A DNA stretch of 64,000 nt from Fasciolopsis buskii (GCA_008360955.1 LUCM01006241.1:485853-549852), one strand, 5' to 3'. Counted from the stretch's first letter, positions 35,022-47,379 are shown. The notes: generated by a model not told the origin, from the sequence alone. A program made the numbers and translations.

Positions 35022-36075
35022 GCTATTTGGGTGTGTGATGAGCTGGCGGCAGCCGATGGACCGATGAAACGAATTATTTCTTCTAATTCATCATCAAGAA
35101 GCGAGATGTGATCGAGTTAAGGTCATGCGCGTGGTTAGATATGGGTATCAAATTGGAAGATAAGAAAAAATTGCTAGGCCAAACAAAATCACTTCAGAAA
35201 CAAAGAAAACGAATATGCATATAATGGTCAGATTCGGTTCTATTCATGACAGCTTCTGGATTTCCCAAGCTTTGAAAAGTCTTCCACTCCCTATAATACG
35301 TCATGAACCAAATGAGGATGTACTGTACAAAGAAGACCTCACAGACCGCATGATGGTTGGTGGCGAAGATTCTCTGCACAACTGCTCAATGAATTTTAGG
35401 GCTCCTGCTGCAAATGTCTAGTGATTTGATTACTCCTTGGAAATTTATCCGTTACTTTACTGATCGATGATGTCAGTCGGCTGTCGACTTTTTCATCCCC
35501 GTATTTTAATACTCACAGCTCTGAAACTGATTTCAAACAGGGCGCCGTTCGCGAGTCATATGGCTCAGAGGGGGGAATTCGTAAAGAAAAGCAAACTGCT
35601 TGCAAATTATGGACCAGCGAATCTCTTTACGCTCTGTATCATGGTGGATGAACGTTGGTGATACCGGTGAAATTCTACGGTTAAGAAATGTGGCACCTGT
35701 AATGTATGTTCAATGTTCTACGTTTTATCACTCGAATCTCTCGTGTTTCAAAACAACCACAAAAATCAAATGCACCGATAGGAATACAAAACAATCACGA
35801 TAGCGACAGTTGGAGTGTAGAAATTAGCCGAGGGAAGGAGTCACGGAGCCAGAGTGGGTTGTTATCGACGATCAAAGTGTTTAATGGTAGAAACATTTGA
35901 ATCTTAAATCTGTGAGTGGTAGAAGATCGTTAGTCTTCTTACCAGAAGAAGAAAACGATAAAGTGGAACACTTTAGGACAGTAGCGCAACATTTCGCTCA
36001 GCTTCGCTGAATGAAATAATTGCGAGACTCGGTCTTAAACAGATAGCTTTCTTTGAAGAAAAACCTCTGACAACC
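33973..36075. other. Upstream of the PH exon, no gene called
   Basis: It should be intron if the first Dok-7-like exon lies further right. A TA array is at 34,975-35,022. I searched for a W-K/R-x-R-W type PH start on the minus strand and saw none. Confidence 0.35.
34975..35022. repeat. (TA)n array
   Basis: TA repeats with single C and G interruptions. Confidence 0.95.
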
Positions 36076-36079
36076 CATC

Positions 36080-37480
36080 ATCCTCATCAACGTTCATTGT
36101 TAAACAGCGGAGGAAGTTCCTTGACGGCTGTCTTTCTCATCACGATACAAGTTTCTATTGAAAGAATCAGTATGATACGTAGACAGGAAGGGGACTTACA
36201 CAAGCGGGAAGATAAAATAACAATTTACTGCTTTATCCTTTAGTGTCCCCAACCAACTGGTTGACGAAACATTTGGATTTCAACCACCGAGGCGCAAGAC
36301 ATTCCTCTTAGTTTAGTTCGTTGCACATTCTCTCATTCCAAGATGTTACGCCAACTTCTGACCTCGTGGCATCCTTCCACCCTCACAAAGGAAAGAAATA
36401 GGGTACGGTACGGCAGGCGAGTGTTTGACTCGTAACACAAACAATGAGGTCCATTGATATCAATCCGTTTTCGTATAATATTCCCTGAACTCGGATCCAA
36501 TACTGGCCTTCTGTCATTCATGTTGCTCACGCGGCCCCTCTATCTAATTCCAGAGATACTGCTTAAACATCGATGATCGAAAACCTCCAAGTGACGAATA
36601 TCTTCAGTAAGCGGAGTCCATGTCTCGCAACCATAAAACAAAACTTACCGGACTGCGGTACAATGCACACGACCTTTCAACTTCAAGGAAATATTACGTC
36701 GACCGTACAGGTGCTTCAGTCCAACAAACGTCGCTCCAGCTTTGGAAATAAAGTGTGCTCACCTCAAATAAAGTGCTACCATCATTCCTAACACAACGGT
36801 CGGCAATCGTTAGTGTCTCTTCATTCAGAATCACGTTCAATATTACTGTCATCCAGTCTCGCAGCAGCACTTTACATTATGAAGGTGCAAAGTATATGCC
36901 GAATGGAGCCGCAGCTGTTGTCAGTCTTGTACAAGTTGCGCATGTTCTAGCAAACGCACAAGATCGTCCGTCTATTCTAGGTCACAGATTTTTTCCATCT
37001 GTCAGCGTGACGACGACATCCTGAAGACCTACAGCATCCCCCACTACCTGGTCAATGACGAAGTAAAACAAGAATGAAGAGACGAGACGCGCCTGCCAAA
37101 AACCAAAAATCGTTTCGAATAAACTTGATAGTCCACCATATACCCTCAAGCAGTCATAGATACGCGAGAATAATCCTCGTAACAGATTCAGAAACTTCTG
37201 CGACAGACTCTTTGCATGAACCGCGCTAAATAGCTTTGTTTGGCGCCTTTCAAGTACAGAAACACTACAGCTGTTGAGCGAGTGCATCGTATTTCAAACT
37301 GGCGAATGGCAGAAATCTGGTCGGTGACCTCGACCATGGCGAAATCCGGCTCGTTGTTCGTGGATGCTACTCTCACGAACCAATGCCGGACAGCGAGGCA
37401 AATTAGGAACTAAATTCTTGGTAACTATCAGAAGTAAGCTGGCCCACGATGAGTACTACAACCACCGCATGTTCGCTTCT
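36080..37480 (-). mobile_element. RTE-like LINE, 3' half, family A
   Basis: Minus-strand order from right to left: a degenerate RT palm region with VVFLYLKGAKQ (usual VVFLDLKxAFD, catalytic Asp replaced by Tyr), then FLFYFVIDQVVGDAVGLQDV, then a KHLYGRRNI-like block, then a C-terminal frame (36,333-36,530), and a tail ending in GATGAGGATGATGG at 36,080. Frames are broken many times. The KxxxNDRRPVLDPSSGNIIR-type stretch matches the 19-kb copy closely. Confidence 0.75.
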
Positions 37481-38556
37481 CGAAGATAGGTACAATCAGT
37501 GACCTGCATGGTGGAATACGCTCCCCGTTTCAGACGTCACGGAGCAAAGACGCAGGCGGTTTTATCAAAGGATTTCCGCTCAGTTCGAAAAGAATTGGGG
37601 GGAGTTCGTCAGGACAGGCCGCATATTTTTACTTAGACAGCCGGATGTTGACTCTGCTTCTAATTCCTCTGAAGGATGGAGTGACACCTAAGGACTCAGT
37701 TGTTGGCGTTGGAGTAACCAAATTGGTGTGCGACCAGCTAAATTGCTCATTGAAGTATTCGTCGCAACGGTCGAGCCTATACCGCCTGGATAAGCTCGCA
37801 GTTTCACTAACCGAAGTTCATCGCCCTCGGTGTTGATCACCCAGCCTTTGAATGTCGGACGAAGCAGCTGCTAATTCCACGTTTTTAACCTCTTTTACCC
37901 AGCAGTTTCACGATCCTTCATTAAGACCTCTCGACATTTGACATTAAACGTGCAGCCTTATTCGGCTGCTCACGGTTAGAGATGGCGTTTTTGCTCCATT
38001 AGACTTATTGACTCTATCAAAATCCAGAGTCCCTAGTGGACAACGAATTACGGACTGCAGGCAAAACCTGCTGCCACTTGATTTGATTCTACCGTTCGAT
38101 TACATTACTGTTCATCGAAGTACTTAGTTCGCCTAACAGATTCTGCCCGCAAATGGTGTGAACATTCGAATCAGATAAACATTGTACAGCTGGTCGAGTG
38201 TGCGGTTCGAGTCCATGGCCGCTGAGCTGCAGCGAAAATCGCATGGTTTGATTCTACGTAGGATCTAGTGTTGGGCAGAACCGTGCCAGTGGCAGTCTGC
38301 TGCGATATGGTTGACTTGACTCGGAGTACCCAAAGAGTTGGCCTCCAACTGCCTTATATAATATATATACATATATTACATCGATTTGAGAAAAAGCATA
38401 GTTCCAACAGAACAATACAATGTGGAGAACAACTGAGGTAAACAATTGAGTGAGGTCAAGCAAAACCAACCTTTTTGAAAAATATTTCATGGCGCATGCT
38501 TCGGGATTTTTTGTTTTGCGTTTGAAGTCCTGGCCAATAGAAAAGTCCTACGAAAT
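37481..38556. other. Intergenic or intronic stretch
   Basis: Possibly further 5' remnants of the adjacent RTE copy up to about 37.6 kb. A B-box-like GGTTCGAGTCC occurs near 38,207 without a convincing A-box. No gene seen. Confidence 0.35.
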
Positions 38557-39060
38557 TCGCATTATTGAATTCGGTTCTGAGCCATATATCAGTGTCTCAA
38601 AATAACGACAATTCTCTTGGGCTTCGGCCAGGAAGGTGAGAAGCATCAACCAATGCCAAAACCGAAGCTGATTTCACATCTCTATACCAATTCATAGCCC
38701 GACCGCTGCGAAGTTTTCCAGCCTTGCCCGACACGCACAAAAAACAGGAAGGTAGCCGACGGGGAGCGTAAACAGTATGTGTGCAAGTCAACAACTGCGG
38801 TGCAGTGCGATTGCCTCAGCCAGGGGATAACAATGGACACCCAACACACAACGATACACTTTGTAACTGTTCACCCGATTGTTCTCGCCCTATTCGACTA
38901 ATGCTTCTCAGATGATGATGAAAAGCAGACATCCGCCGAGCACCCTCAACGCGGAGGGATCGGAGTTCGCAAACGTTGGAAAGCTGGATGCCACAGCGGC
39001 ACTATGAGTCTTGCAGGCTCGCAAAAGCTGCTCTGCCTTTGGGTATTTCTGATTTTTTCT
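38557..39060 (-). mobile_element. RTE-like LINE 3' fragment, family B
   Basis: This is nearly colinear with 1,370-1,940 and 45,990-46,620 (for example GAAGCATCAACCAATGCCAAA and AGCCCGACCGCTG). It is the 3' untranslated and extreme C-terminal portion only, and the frames are destroyed. Confidence 0.6.
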
Positions 39061-39249
39061 CCTCTCCAACATCCCCGATGGTTTAAATCAAGCTCTTGAA
39101 TTACTCAGAGCTGTTGACTATCTCTAACTGATCAACACAGGGTAAAAGCAAGCACAGACTCCGGTAAGTCCAGAAGAAATTTCATGTGCATTGGAGATGC
39201 AAAGCACATGCCGAAAAAAAAAACATTTCAATCGCGAGACGCTTCAAGG

Positions 39250-40740
39250 CGTCATCATCATCGTTCAGCGTTAAGCAATAAGGCAAGGTCCCATTGACCG
39301 CTGCCTTTTTCCAGAATTACGTTTCTATAAAAAGAGTGAATATCCGAGAGGAACTGAGTGTGGACCTACACAGGCAGGAAAAGATAAGAACGCTACAGTA
39401 GCCAACACACAGAACAGTCCAACTGTACAAACGCACGTGTTTTCAATCGTTCTCATTCGACAGAAAATGACAACACGATCGCCACTGTTCACGATTCACT
39501 GCCATATCCTTCAGTGTCTCCGGCCAGCTAGTTGACGGGTCTTTCTGGTCCCAACCGTGCATGATATACCTACTTTACTTCAGTCCGTTGTACTTTTTTT
39601 CAATCTACGTTGCCACGTCAGCTGCTGACATTCACATGACTTCTTGCACTCAGTCAGAGGAAAAGGAAATAGGACAGTGCAGTAGACGAGTGTTCGCTAT
39701 ACACACTTGATACTACATTCTTGACCTCCGCATTACTCATTCGGTCATTCCATCCAATCCAAGCGGTACGACGTAGACACCGCTGATCGAAAAACCTCCG
39801 AACGACGAACATCTCCGACACGTATACTGCATATCACGCAACAATACAACAGAACTGAGTGCACTGTGGCACAGTACACACGACCTTTCAACTTCAAGGA
39901 AATATCAGGCCGACGCCACAAGTGCTTTAGTCCAGCGCACATCACTCGGGCCTTGGGAGCATCTGTGTTCACCTCTAATGCAGTGCTACCATCTTTCGAC
40001 ACGCAATTGACAAGCTAAGTGAAATGGCCCGCATTCGTTAGTTCCTCTTCATCCAGTATGAATTTCGGGACTACTCTGGTCCAGTCCTATAACATGACTT
40101 CATACTTTGAAGATACAAAGCACATGCCGAACCGAGTTACTGATCTCGAGAGTCTGTCTGGTGCACGTTACGCATAGTCCGCGGATTCGGACAGGCACAT
40201 GACGTCATCTGCGTAATCTAGATTACGCAGGTTCTCACCATTCTCCAGTTTGATTTCTACATCCTGGAGACCTAAAACCTCTTCCGTCACCTCGTTTATG
40301 ATGAAGTTGAACAAGAATGAAGACGGGACACGCTTGTCGAAAGCCGCTAGTCGTTTCCAATGGACTTGACAGTGTACCGTATACTCTCACGCGACCACAG
40401 GTATGCAATTACAATCCTCGCAAAAGATTCACGACCTCCGCTGGCATACCCTTTCGGTGGACAGCACTGAATAACGCTATCCGGTCCTCTGTGTTGAATG
40501 CATCCTTCAAGTCAAGAAAAACTACGATTGTATGGTGGCTTTGTATGTGGCGCTTTTGCGTAACTGGCAAAGAGTGAATATCAGTTCGATGGAACCTCGA
40601 CCTGGACGAAATCCGGCCTGCTGTTCGCGGATGTTACCTGTCGCGAACCGGTATCAAACGGCGCAGCATTACCGAATGTAAGACCTTAGGAACTATCGAG
40701 ATCAAACTAATGCTACGATGATTGCTATAGTCACTCCGTG
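39250..40740 (-). mobile_element. RTE-like LINE, 3' half with RT core, family A
   Basis: This is the longest LINE copy. Minus-strand blocks in order are: GFRPGRG near 40,600; VVFLDLKDAFN near 40,500-40,530 (motif A, Asp kept); FNFIINEVTEEVLGLQDVE near 40,290; LDYADDVMCL with the catalytic YADD at 40,201-40,215; LKHLWRRPDISLKLKGRVYC near 39,900; and a 3' tail ending near GCTTAACGCTGAACGATGATGATG at 39,255. Stops and frameshifts separate the blocks. The 5' endonuclease is missing. Despite decay, both catalytic Asp motifs are still readable. Confidence 0.85.
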
Positions 40741-43495
40741 ACTGTCGCTCAGCATGACAGTATCATTGGCGAAATAGATTTAAAAAGTTCCACTCTGCTG
40801 TTTCCCAGACTAGACTAAGCATTTTGTAAAACGTCCTTTGCAAGAAACGTTAAAACAAACTGGGATATAGGACAGTTGGTCCAACTGGAAGCGTGGCAAC
40901 TCACCTCCGTGGCGATCGACAGTCTTCAGTTACAACAGTCTCTAACAATGCAGTCTTACTGACCAAGTCGAAAGCCGCGCAGATGTCTAGAGGTACAATG
41001 ACCGCTGGGCTTCGGCGATCTAAAAACTGCCTGAAGGTTTTCCTTTTTTACTTTGTTGATGGAACGAAAGTATACATCATTTTTTAGGAAGGTGATTGCG
41101 GCCAACAGAGAGCTGCCAAGAGGGAAAGTTCACCGGTGGTAGGAGGATTGGAACTCGTGAACATCACGTCCAAACGCCACGATTTTAGCCACTTGACAAC
41201 CGCGTAAAGGGCAAAGGTTCGATCAATGTATCCAGAACCGGCAAGTTTTCTCCGCGCATGCGTTGCACGAAATATACAGAATAACAGACGATATGTTCTG
41301 ATGCTATTGGGATATAGGTTATACCGCAGTGGTTTGAACAAGACGGAAACAGGAATTGACTCTGAGTCAGAATGAGATTTGTCTAGAATGCCAAACTTTG
41401 TGAGGAAAAAACGAAGTTTCCTAACGTACATAACTCTACTATCTCTGAATATACCTGGGAGAAGGCCGTCGGAGCTACACGAGGTGACGTCCTAGGCCTT
41501 GGATCTGTTTGCGGATCTCTACCCTAAAACATGGATCTAAGGAGATAGATTATCAGACGTGTGCCTTAACGGTAATAGGAGGGGAAGCCAGATAAATTAT
41601 GCTTTAAAATCCTCAGTGTGCAAGTCACTGTTGTTGATTGTGAACGTGGGATAAGTCAGCTTCGCAAACTGATTCACTAGCAGCTAATGTCTGCTTATTG
41701 GTAACTCGGATGAAGTGGAACAGCCTGATGATGTTGGCATAACATTCCACTTTTGATATTCGTTGACGTTACCAGGTCATACCATTTCCGGTTAAGCAGC
41801 TTATGTTGAGTCCACATCTCGTTAACGGATGTATTTCATTTTGCTCACCACCACCCGTGATGGGATGGTGTGCTTTAAGAAGGGTGTAACGGTGGATCAG
41901 GCTCCAACTTAGTAATCCAGTGATCAGTGCTGGATAATGTAATCAGATTGTGTTGATTCTATCCTCTGAAAAGTCAAGAGGTAGTTGAGACCAGAGAGCT
42001 TATCGTAATCTAACTGCTGCTGCACTGTCCTTATGGAATGACCACCGGAAAACATGGGCAGTTAGGTGCAGACCAGTGCAGTGTCGGGCTTGATGGGAAG
42101 TACTACAGTACGACCGAGTCGTGTATGCAGCCCCGCGATGAATCGAAAAGTTGCCTATCGGCGATTTGAATGTATGAAATCCCAATTGGAAATGAACAAC
42201 TGACAGTCTTTATACAGGGTCAACAACCGTCCACCGTTTTCGGACCGAGAAGAACCGGGGCTAAATGGTCTCCTAGATTCGTCTCATACGAGAACAGCCG
42301 ACCTAATCCAGTAGCCATGTCTCCTGCCGAAATTACGATATCAGCCCGGTTTGATCCTCTTAGAGATCGCGTAACCTTTGGCAGATATCTTTGTTCGCAT
42401 TTGGACTGCACTCTGTAGAGGCACAATACGAAACGACAAGTAAGTCAGGCCGTCTGGAAGAGGAACCCCCTACTTTGAACGGGTCTCTAGGCTTTATTAC
42501 ATACAGATATTCGTCTGCGACCAAGTCCAGTAGCCTGACTTTAGTCGCATCTTTGCGCCTACGTTAGCATGACAAAAAGCAGCGGCCTCGAGGTCCCCAG
42601 ATAACCGTAAGAGGGAATTCGGGAGGGCTGGAGGATGTCAACGGAATGAGAATCGGAGTCATGTATGTGAGTCTGCTGGATGCAATGCGAATTGACGGAT
42701 AAGGTCTATGGCATACGAGTTAAAGGTGCCTGGTTCCCAATACGACACATAGGTATTCGCACATTATACGTGACCAATGTAAAGAAACGCCAAGAATGAA
42801 AAATAACAGTAGTTTACAGAAACAGACTCGATGACTTGGGAGCTAGAGGATGAAAGATGCAACGAAACAGAGACAAGATTTTCTTCAGGGGCACTAGCGC
42901 AAGTACAGCCGACTTCCTATCCGGAAGAATACGAACGTGTGGAGAGAGGTTAACTGTTGGGTTAGAACAGCCAACGTCCGAGAATGTTATCGTATCTCCT
43001 TACAAAACAAAAAGGCCGTCCTGAGAAATGCCCTGCGCTTTTATGCTTATTTGTGATGTTCGGTCCCCTGGTTCAAAGAAAGTCTTCTTATTCAAGGATG
43101 CAACATCTCTAGTCTTTCCACAATTAAATGGCACTCGCGAGGTGACAGTTTTGAGTCCCGTGATATAGTGGCCAGTGAAAAACTCGTTTTCTCTTGGTAA
43201 ACCTTATCAGGTCATAACACGAGACTACGGTTTTATTTTGTTGGTACGCCACATTCGTCACGTCACAGTGTCACTTTTGTTGTGGTGAGGTGGGACAATT
43301 TCAAACAAACTATACATTGTGAAAACTTTGATGCTACGTTCGTTTACGCTGCCTAAGAGTGAGCACGGCATAGGAACAGCTTGCCTCTGAATTGGGACGA
43401 ACGTATACTGTTTCAAAGGAATGATTCTCTTTTTTATGACATGCCTTATACCAGTGTAAAGGAAAGGGTGTGCTTCATAGCCCACCACAACGAGC
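40741..43495. other. No gene seen; possible LINE-related remnants
   Basis: A 115-codon minus frame at 41,084-41,431 is open but matches nothing I recognise. The 41,850-42,190 portion shares patches with 30,880-31,210. No splice-supported exon. Confidence 0.35.
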
Positions 43496-43690
43496 GAAGA
43501 CCAGAAATCGTGGTCCTGAAATTTGGGTTGGCATAAAACCACATAGGATTTCACTAGCTGAGCGGTAGTATCGAGCCGGACGAAAGCAAATCACCACCTG
43601 CCATGAAAGTGATCGGCCGATCTAGGATTTCAACCTTTGATCTTTTGGTGTGATGGACGCGTAATCCACTTGACCATCGCCGACCAGTTT
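43495..43690 (-). repeat. tRNA-derived SINE-like unit, family S1
   Basis: The minus strand reads GGCGATGGTCAAGTGGATTA (A-box-like), then after about 30 bases AAAGGTTGAAATCCTAGATC (degenerate B-box), then a body with TTTGCTTTCGTCCGGCTCG and CCTATGTGGTTTTATGCC. The same order occurs at 44,727-44,935 and 46,795-46,960. The tRNA part lacks a closed acceptor stem, so this is a SINE and not a tRNA gene. Confidence 0.6.
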
Positions 43691-44379
43691 TCGGTAATAG
43701 ACGGTGAATTGTTGTCTATCAGTTTATTGCCAAGCCCAATCTATTGAGACTTCATGTGGCTTTAAGCTACTTCAAGTTTCAAGGTAATTTCTGCCGGTTT
43801 CACACTGATGCAAAATTTCATGATCCTAAAGCATACCTCCCCGTGGTGCTAATAGTATCAGCAATACAAACAATCAATTCAGTCCGATCTTTATCCCATT
43901 AAGCTGTCACAAGGTCTATCTTCATGCTCAACCCCATATCCCGGAAACCCCATTCACGATTTACCGCTTCTTATATCCACAGATATAACCTTTCTTCGAT
44001 AAGGTTGTTAAACGAACACAGTAACGCACTTCAAAGCATAAAGTTGAGAACGATGGAAAGAAGCTCAAGCGTGCCAGCTAACTTCAGTTAGGTTTGACAT
44101 CAAACCGATGCGTCTGATGTCGCTACCAACAGTTTTCTTTTTTCATACACATGCACTGAGAGATGATGTCACTTAATCGCGTGAATATTACCCATTGAAA
44201 CCAATAGACGGAATTCGCTTGTTTTAAGATGCTTAAACGTGCTCAAGCATGCTGTCACTTCATGTTTTGTTTGGTAGACCTATTTATCTAAACATAGAAA
44301 AGTACTTTCTCATATCAAATAATATTCAACAATTCCCCAACACGAAAGACGTTGCTCATGACAGGACATCGCCATCATT
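43691..44379. other. No gene seen
   Basis: Intergenic or intronic DNA between a SINE-like unit and an RTE 3' end. No exon-like frames. Confidence 0.4.
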
Positions 44380-44726
44380 ACAATTTAGCGTTAAGTAATA
44401 AGATAAGGCCCCACTGACCGCTGCCTTTTCCTAGAATTACGTTTCTGTAAAAAAGGCTTTCAATCGTTCTCATTCGACAGAAAATGAAAACACGACCGCC
44501 ACTGTTCACGGTTCACTGCCATATCCTTCAGTGTCTCCAGCCAGCTAGTTGACGGGTCTTTCGAACCCCAACCACGAAGAACTGAGACACCTACGTTATC
44601 TAAATTTGCTGCACATTTTATCATTCCACGTTCTCACGTCATCTACTGACCTCCGCATGGCTTCTTCCACTCCGTGGCAGAAAAGTAAAATAGGGCACGG
44701 TGTGGTAGACCAGTGTTCGCCATACG
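44380..44726 (-). mobile_element. RTE-like LINE 3' end, family A
   Basis: Close to identical to 33,010-33,255 over the C-terminal block (minus frame containing MANTGLPHRALFYFSATEWK), but with a deletion of about 120 bases in the 3' untranslated part compared with the 32.8-kb copy. The tail ends near TTACTTAACGCTAAATTG. Dead and 5'-truncated. Confidence 0.8.
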
Positions 44727-44935
44727 TGTTGCGATCGTCAAATGAATTAAGCATTTATCATCAAAAGTGCTGAAGTTTCGAATCCCAGATCGCCTTGGTG
44801 GTAAACGGCAACTCGCTTTCGCCCAGCTGGTTACCATACCTAACCTAAAGAGATCTTATGTGGTTCTACGTCACTCTAAGTCTCAGCCACGATTGCCGGT
44901 TCCTCTCCCTTCTCCTATCCTCCACTTCCCGTGTA
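44727..44935 (+). repeat. tRNA-derived SINE-like unit, family S1
   Basis: It reads GCGATCGTCAAATGAATTA, then GAAGTTTCGAATCCCAGATCG, a B-box closer to consensus than in the 43.5-kb copy, then CTCGCTTTCGCCCAGCTGG and TTATGTGGTTCTACGTC. It sits directly against the 5' break of the RTE fragment, as if inserted there or as if it replaced the lost part. Confidence 0.6.
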
Positions 44936-45480
44936 ATGAGACCTCTTAGGACACGTATCAATGGAGTGTCAAAAAAAGAAGCCATCAAGTTGAACGATAA
45001 AACGGAACTCTTCGAGGAATTACATGTACCTGTTGCTGTGCATAGCGACTGATAAAAACGCCTTAATTTTGCCCTTCGTAAGAAAATTAATGGGTAACAG
45101 GCTTCCAAATTAATTTAGACTAGGTAAAAAAACAGGCTGAGGTGGGCTATTAAAGACTCTTCCGCAGATTGCACTTACTCAATGTGCTAGTGGTAAAAAA
45201 ACCACAGTTATAAGTTTATTACTGCTAGGCTGTCATTTTTATAAATAGTACTATAGTGAACTGTTAGTAAGGGAAGCGAATACCAAGAGTACATCCAATT
45301 CAAAAAGCTGATCGGGAATCAAAAATTGGTACTCTCCCCGAACTGATAAAAACGGAGGGCAAGCAACAGTAAGTTACAGTTCTAATATAGAAAAACTAAC
45401 AAAAGTTGTAACTCCATTTGACATCTGATTTTCACCTTCAAAGCGTAAATTGCTGTCATATACATATATATGTATATTGC
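44936..45480. other. No gene seen
   Basis: A+T-rich stretch without family members or coding frames of note. Confidence 0.4.
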
Positions 45481-45870
45481 GCAAATCTGAATACAGATTG
45501 CGCTATCGAAATCATGGCGAGGGACGAGAATAATAAGCAACAGAAAAGTGAAAGGAACGACTCGCAGGGTTTATAACACATTCTAATTTTTCTACTCCCC
45601 ATCTCCACATCATCGGATATTCATCAGGAGCCCAAACCGAAGTGGAGGGCTGACTTAGGGGGCCCACTCCGAACCTTTGACTAAATAGTCTAACCGACCA
45701 GGGAACAGGGCGATCTGAGGGTCATGTAACCCACTGGAGACCAGTGACTGATTGTTCAGTTCCTGCATCGTTCGGGTGGAGCTAGACATCCTGGGTGCCC
45801 AATACACCTCTTCACTACGGACACCGGTGAGCACACAGCCACGTGCTTCGCATACCGCCTATGGTTGGTT
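45481..45870 (+). repeat. Interspersed repeat, family C (TA-flanked)
   Basis: Second copy of the unit at 21,440-21,905, in the same orientation, with a short TA tract before it and a (TA)n array directly after its TGGTTGGTTTAAA end. Blocks are conserved in order with about 20-30% mismatch by eye. Confidence 0.6.
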
Positions 45871-45901
45871 TAAATATATATATATATATATATATATATA
45901 C
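45871..45901. repeat. (AT)n microsatellite
   Basis: Pure AT array at the 3' end of the family C unit. It may be the element's own tail or its target. Confidence 0.95.
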
Positions 45902-45989
45902 TTGAAAACAAGTATGGCGCCGGCGAAACAACATGTAAATGGAACTGTAGGAGGATAAATGGAGGGGGGAATAATGGACGATAGCAAAC

Positions 45990-46725
45990 CAACTGCTTTG
46001 TTTTCGGATTGTCTTTAAGGGAGACGAGTTCTACGGATAGGGCACAGCATTCGCGCCACTAACTTCGGTTTTAAGCCATATCTCTCAGCGTCTCCAACCA
46101 ACAACAATCCTCACCTATTGGACCCCAACCAGGAAGGCCAGAAGCATCAACTGAGACCAAAGCTAAAGCTAACTTCTCTATACCTCTACATCAGATCAAA
46201 GCCTGACTGCCAGGCCGCTTTCTCCAGCCTTGCCCAGCATGTACAAATAGAACACGAAAAGGTAGACAATGGGCAGACATATGCAATGCATCCAAAACAC
46301 CGAAGGCGATGTAGAGCGACCATCTCTGCTAGAGGACCACCGTCTTCACCCAACACACGACGGCGAACTTAGTCACTCCTCACCCCATGTTCCCACTACG
46401 CCCTAGCAATGCTTCGGAGACATCGGTGGTCTCCGGACATCGTAAAATGCGGATGGGCCAGGTCTCTCAAATACAAAGAAGACTACGAACTGCGACACTG
46501 TACACCATTCCTTTGAGGAAAAACCTGATGTCATCGCGACGCCATAAGTGTCGTAGGTTCGTGAAAGCTGCTTTGTCTTTCACAATTCGTGATGGGACCT
46601 CCTCCCTAAAATGTTCATTATGAACGGAAATTGACTGACGATGAGTAAGCCGAACTCGAGTTTTCGGAAACATGGTATAAAACGCGTTTTTTCGGACTTT
46701 TTTATCACATGCTTGGCGCACGGAT
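45990..46725 (-). mobile_element. RTE-like LINE 3' fragment, family B
   Basis: The minus frame at 46,467-46,721 holds LRHLWRRDDIRFFLKGMVYS, the conserved block, preceded by a PSRIVKDKAAFTN segment. The remaining part is colinear with 1,370-1,900. 5'-truncated at about 46,725. Frames are broken downstream. Confidence 0.75.
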
Positions 46726-46794
46726 GTGATGGAAGGGGCATACCTCGCAACCGATAGGGCTTAGTACGCGGGAGAGAGCCGGGTCCCGTGTCCT

Positions 46795-46960
46795 AAAAAT
46801 TGGAGTGGCATAAAATCATACAGTCTCTTCAGGCGAGGTGAAGTGCTGAGCCGAACGACAGCAAACCGCCGACCGATCTGGGATTTGAAGGTAACCTTTT
46901 GGGATGACCGATAGGTAATTACTCCGGTAGAATCGGCTGGAGTTAATTTAGGACAAAATA
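46795..46960 (-). repeat. tRNA-derived SINE-like unit, family S1
   Basis: The minus strand reads GGTCATCCCAAAAGGTTACC, then CTTCAAATCCCAGATCGGTC, then TTTGCTGTCGTTCGGCTC and GTATGATTTTATGCC, the same blocks as the 43.5-kb copy. The A-box region is lost or diverged. Confidence 0.5.
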
Positions 46961-47379
46961 TCGTAATTTGACAAACTAAAAGATTCGACTAATCGAAGCT
47001 GATAATGCCTACAAAGCTGTCAATAACTCAATAGGTACAAGGCATGATGGCCATTTGGTTGAAAACATATATTAATGAGTCTTGTAAGCAAACTCAATGA
47101 GTGAGAACGAACAAGACTAATACCGTTACCAATCAAACTGGAATAAAGTCCAGTCGTAAGCGACTGAAATATAAAGTAGCGTGGAACCGTATTTTAGAGT
47201 GGATGCACAATCCTTTTGTCATGACACCACAAGTCGGCTGCGAGACTTGCCACCTCAAAAATTCGTTAAAGAATGCACGTCCACTAGGGCAAAAACGAGA
47301 TCTACTGCTCAATAATGGATTTTGACTGAGCATGATTTTTTATTTCAATGAGCGAGTATGGCAAAAAGTTTAAAACCCT

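Noticed and set aside
38180..38260. tRNA gene suggested by GGTTCGAGTCC
   Set aside because: No A-box at the right distance and no acceptor-stem pairing.
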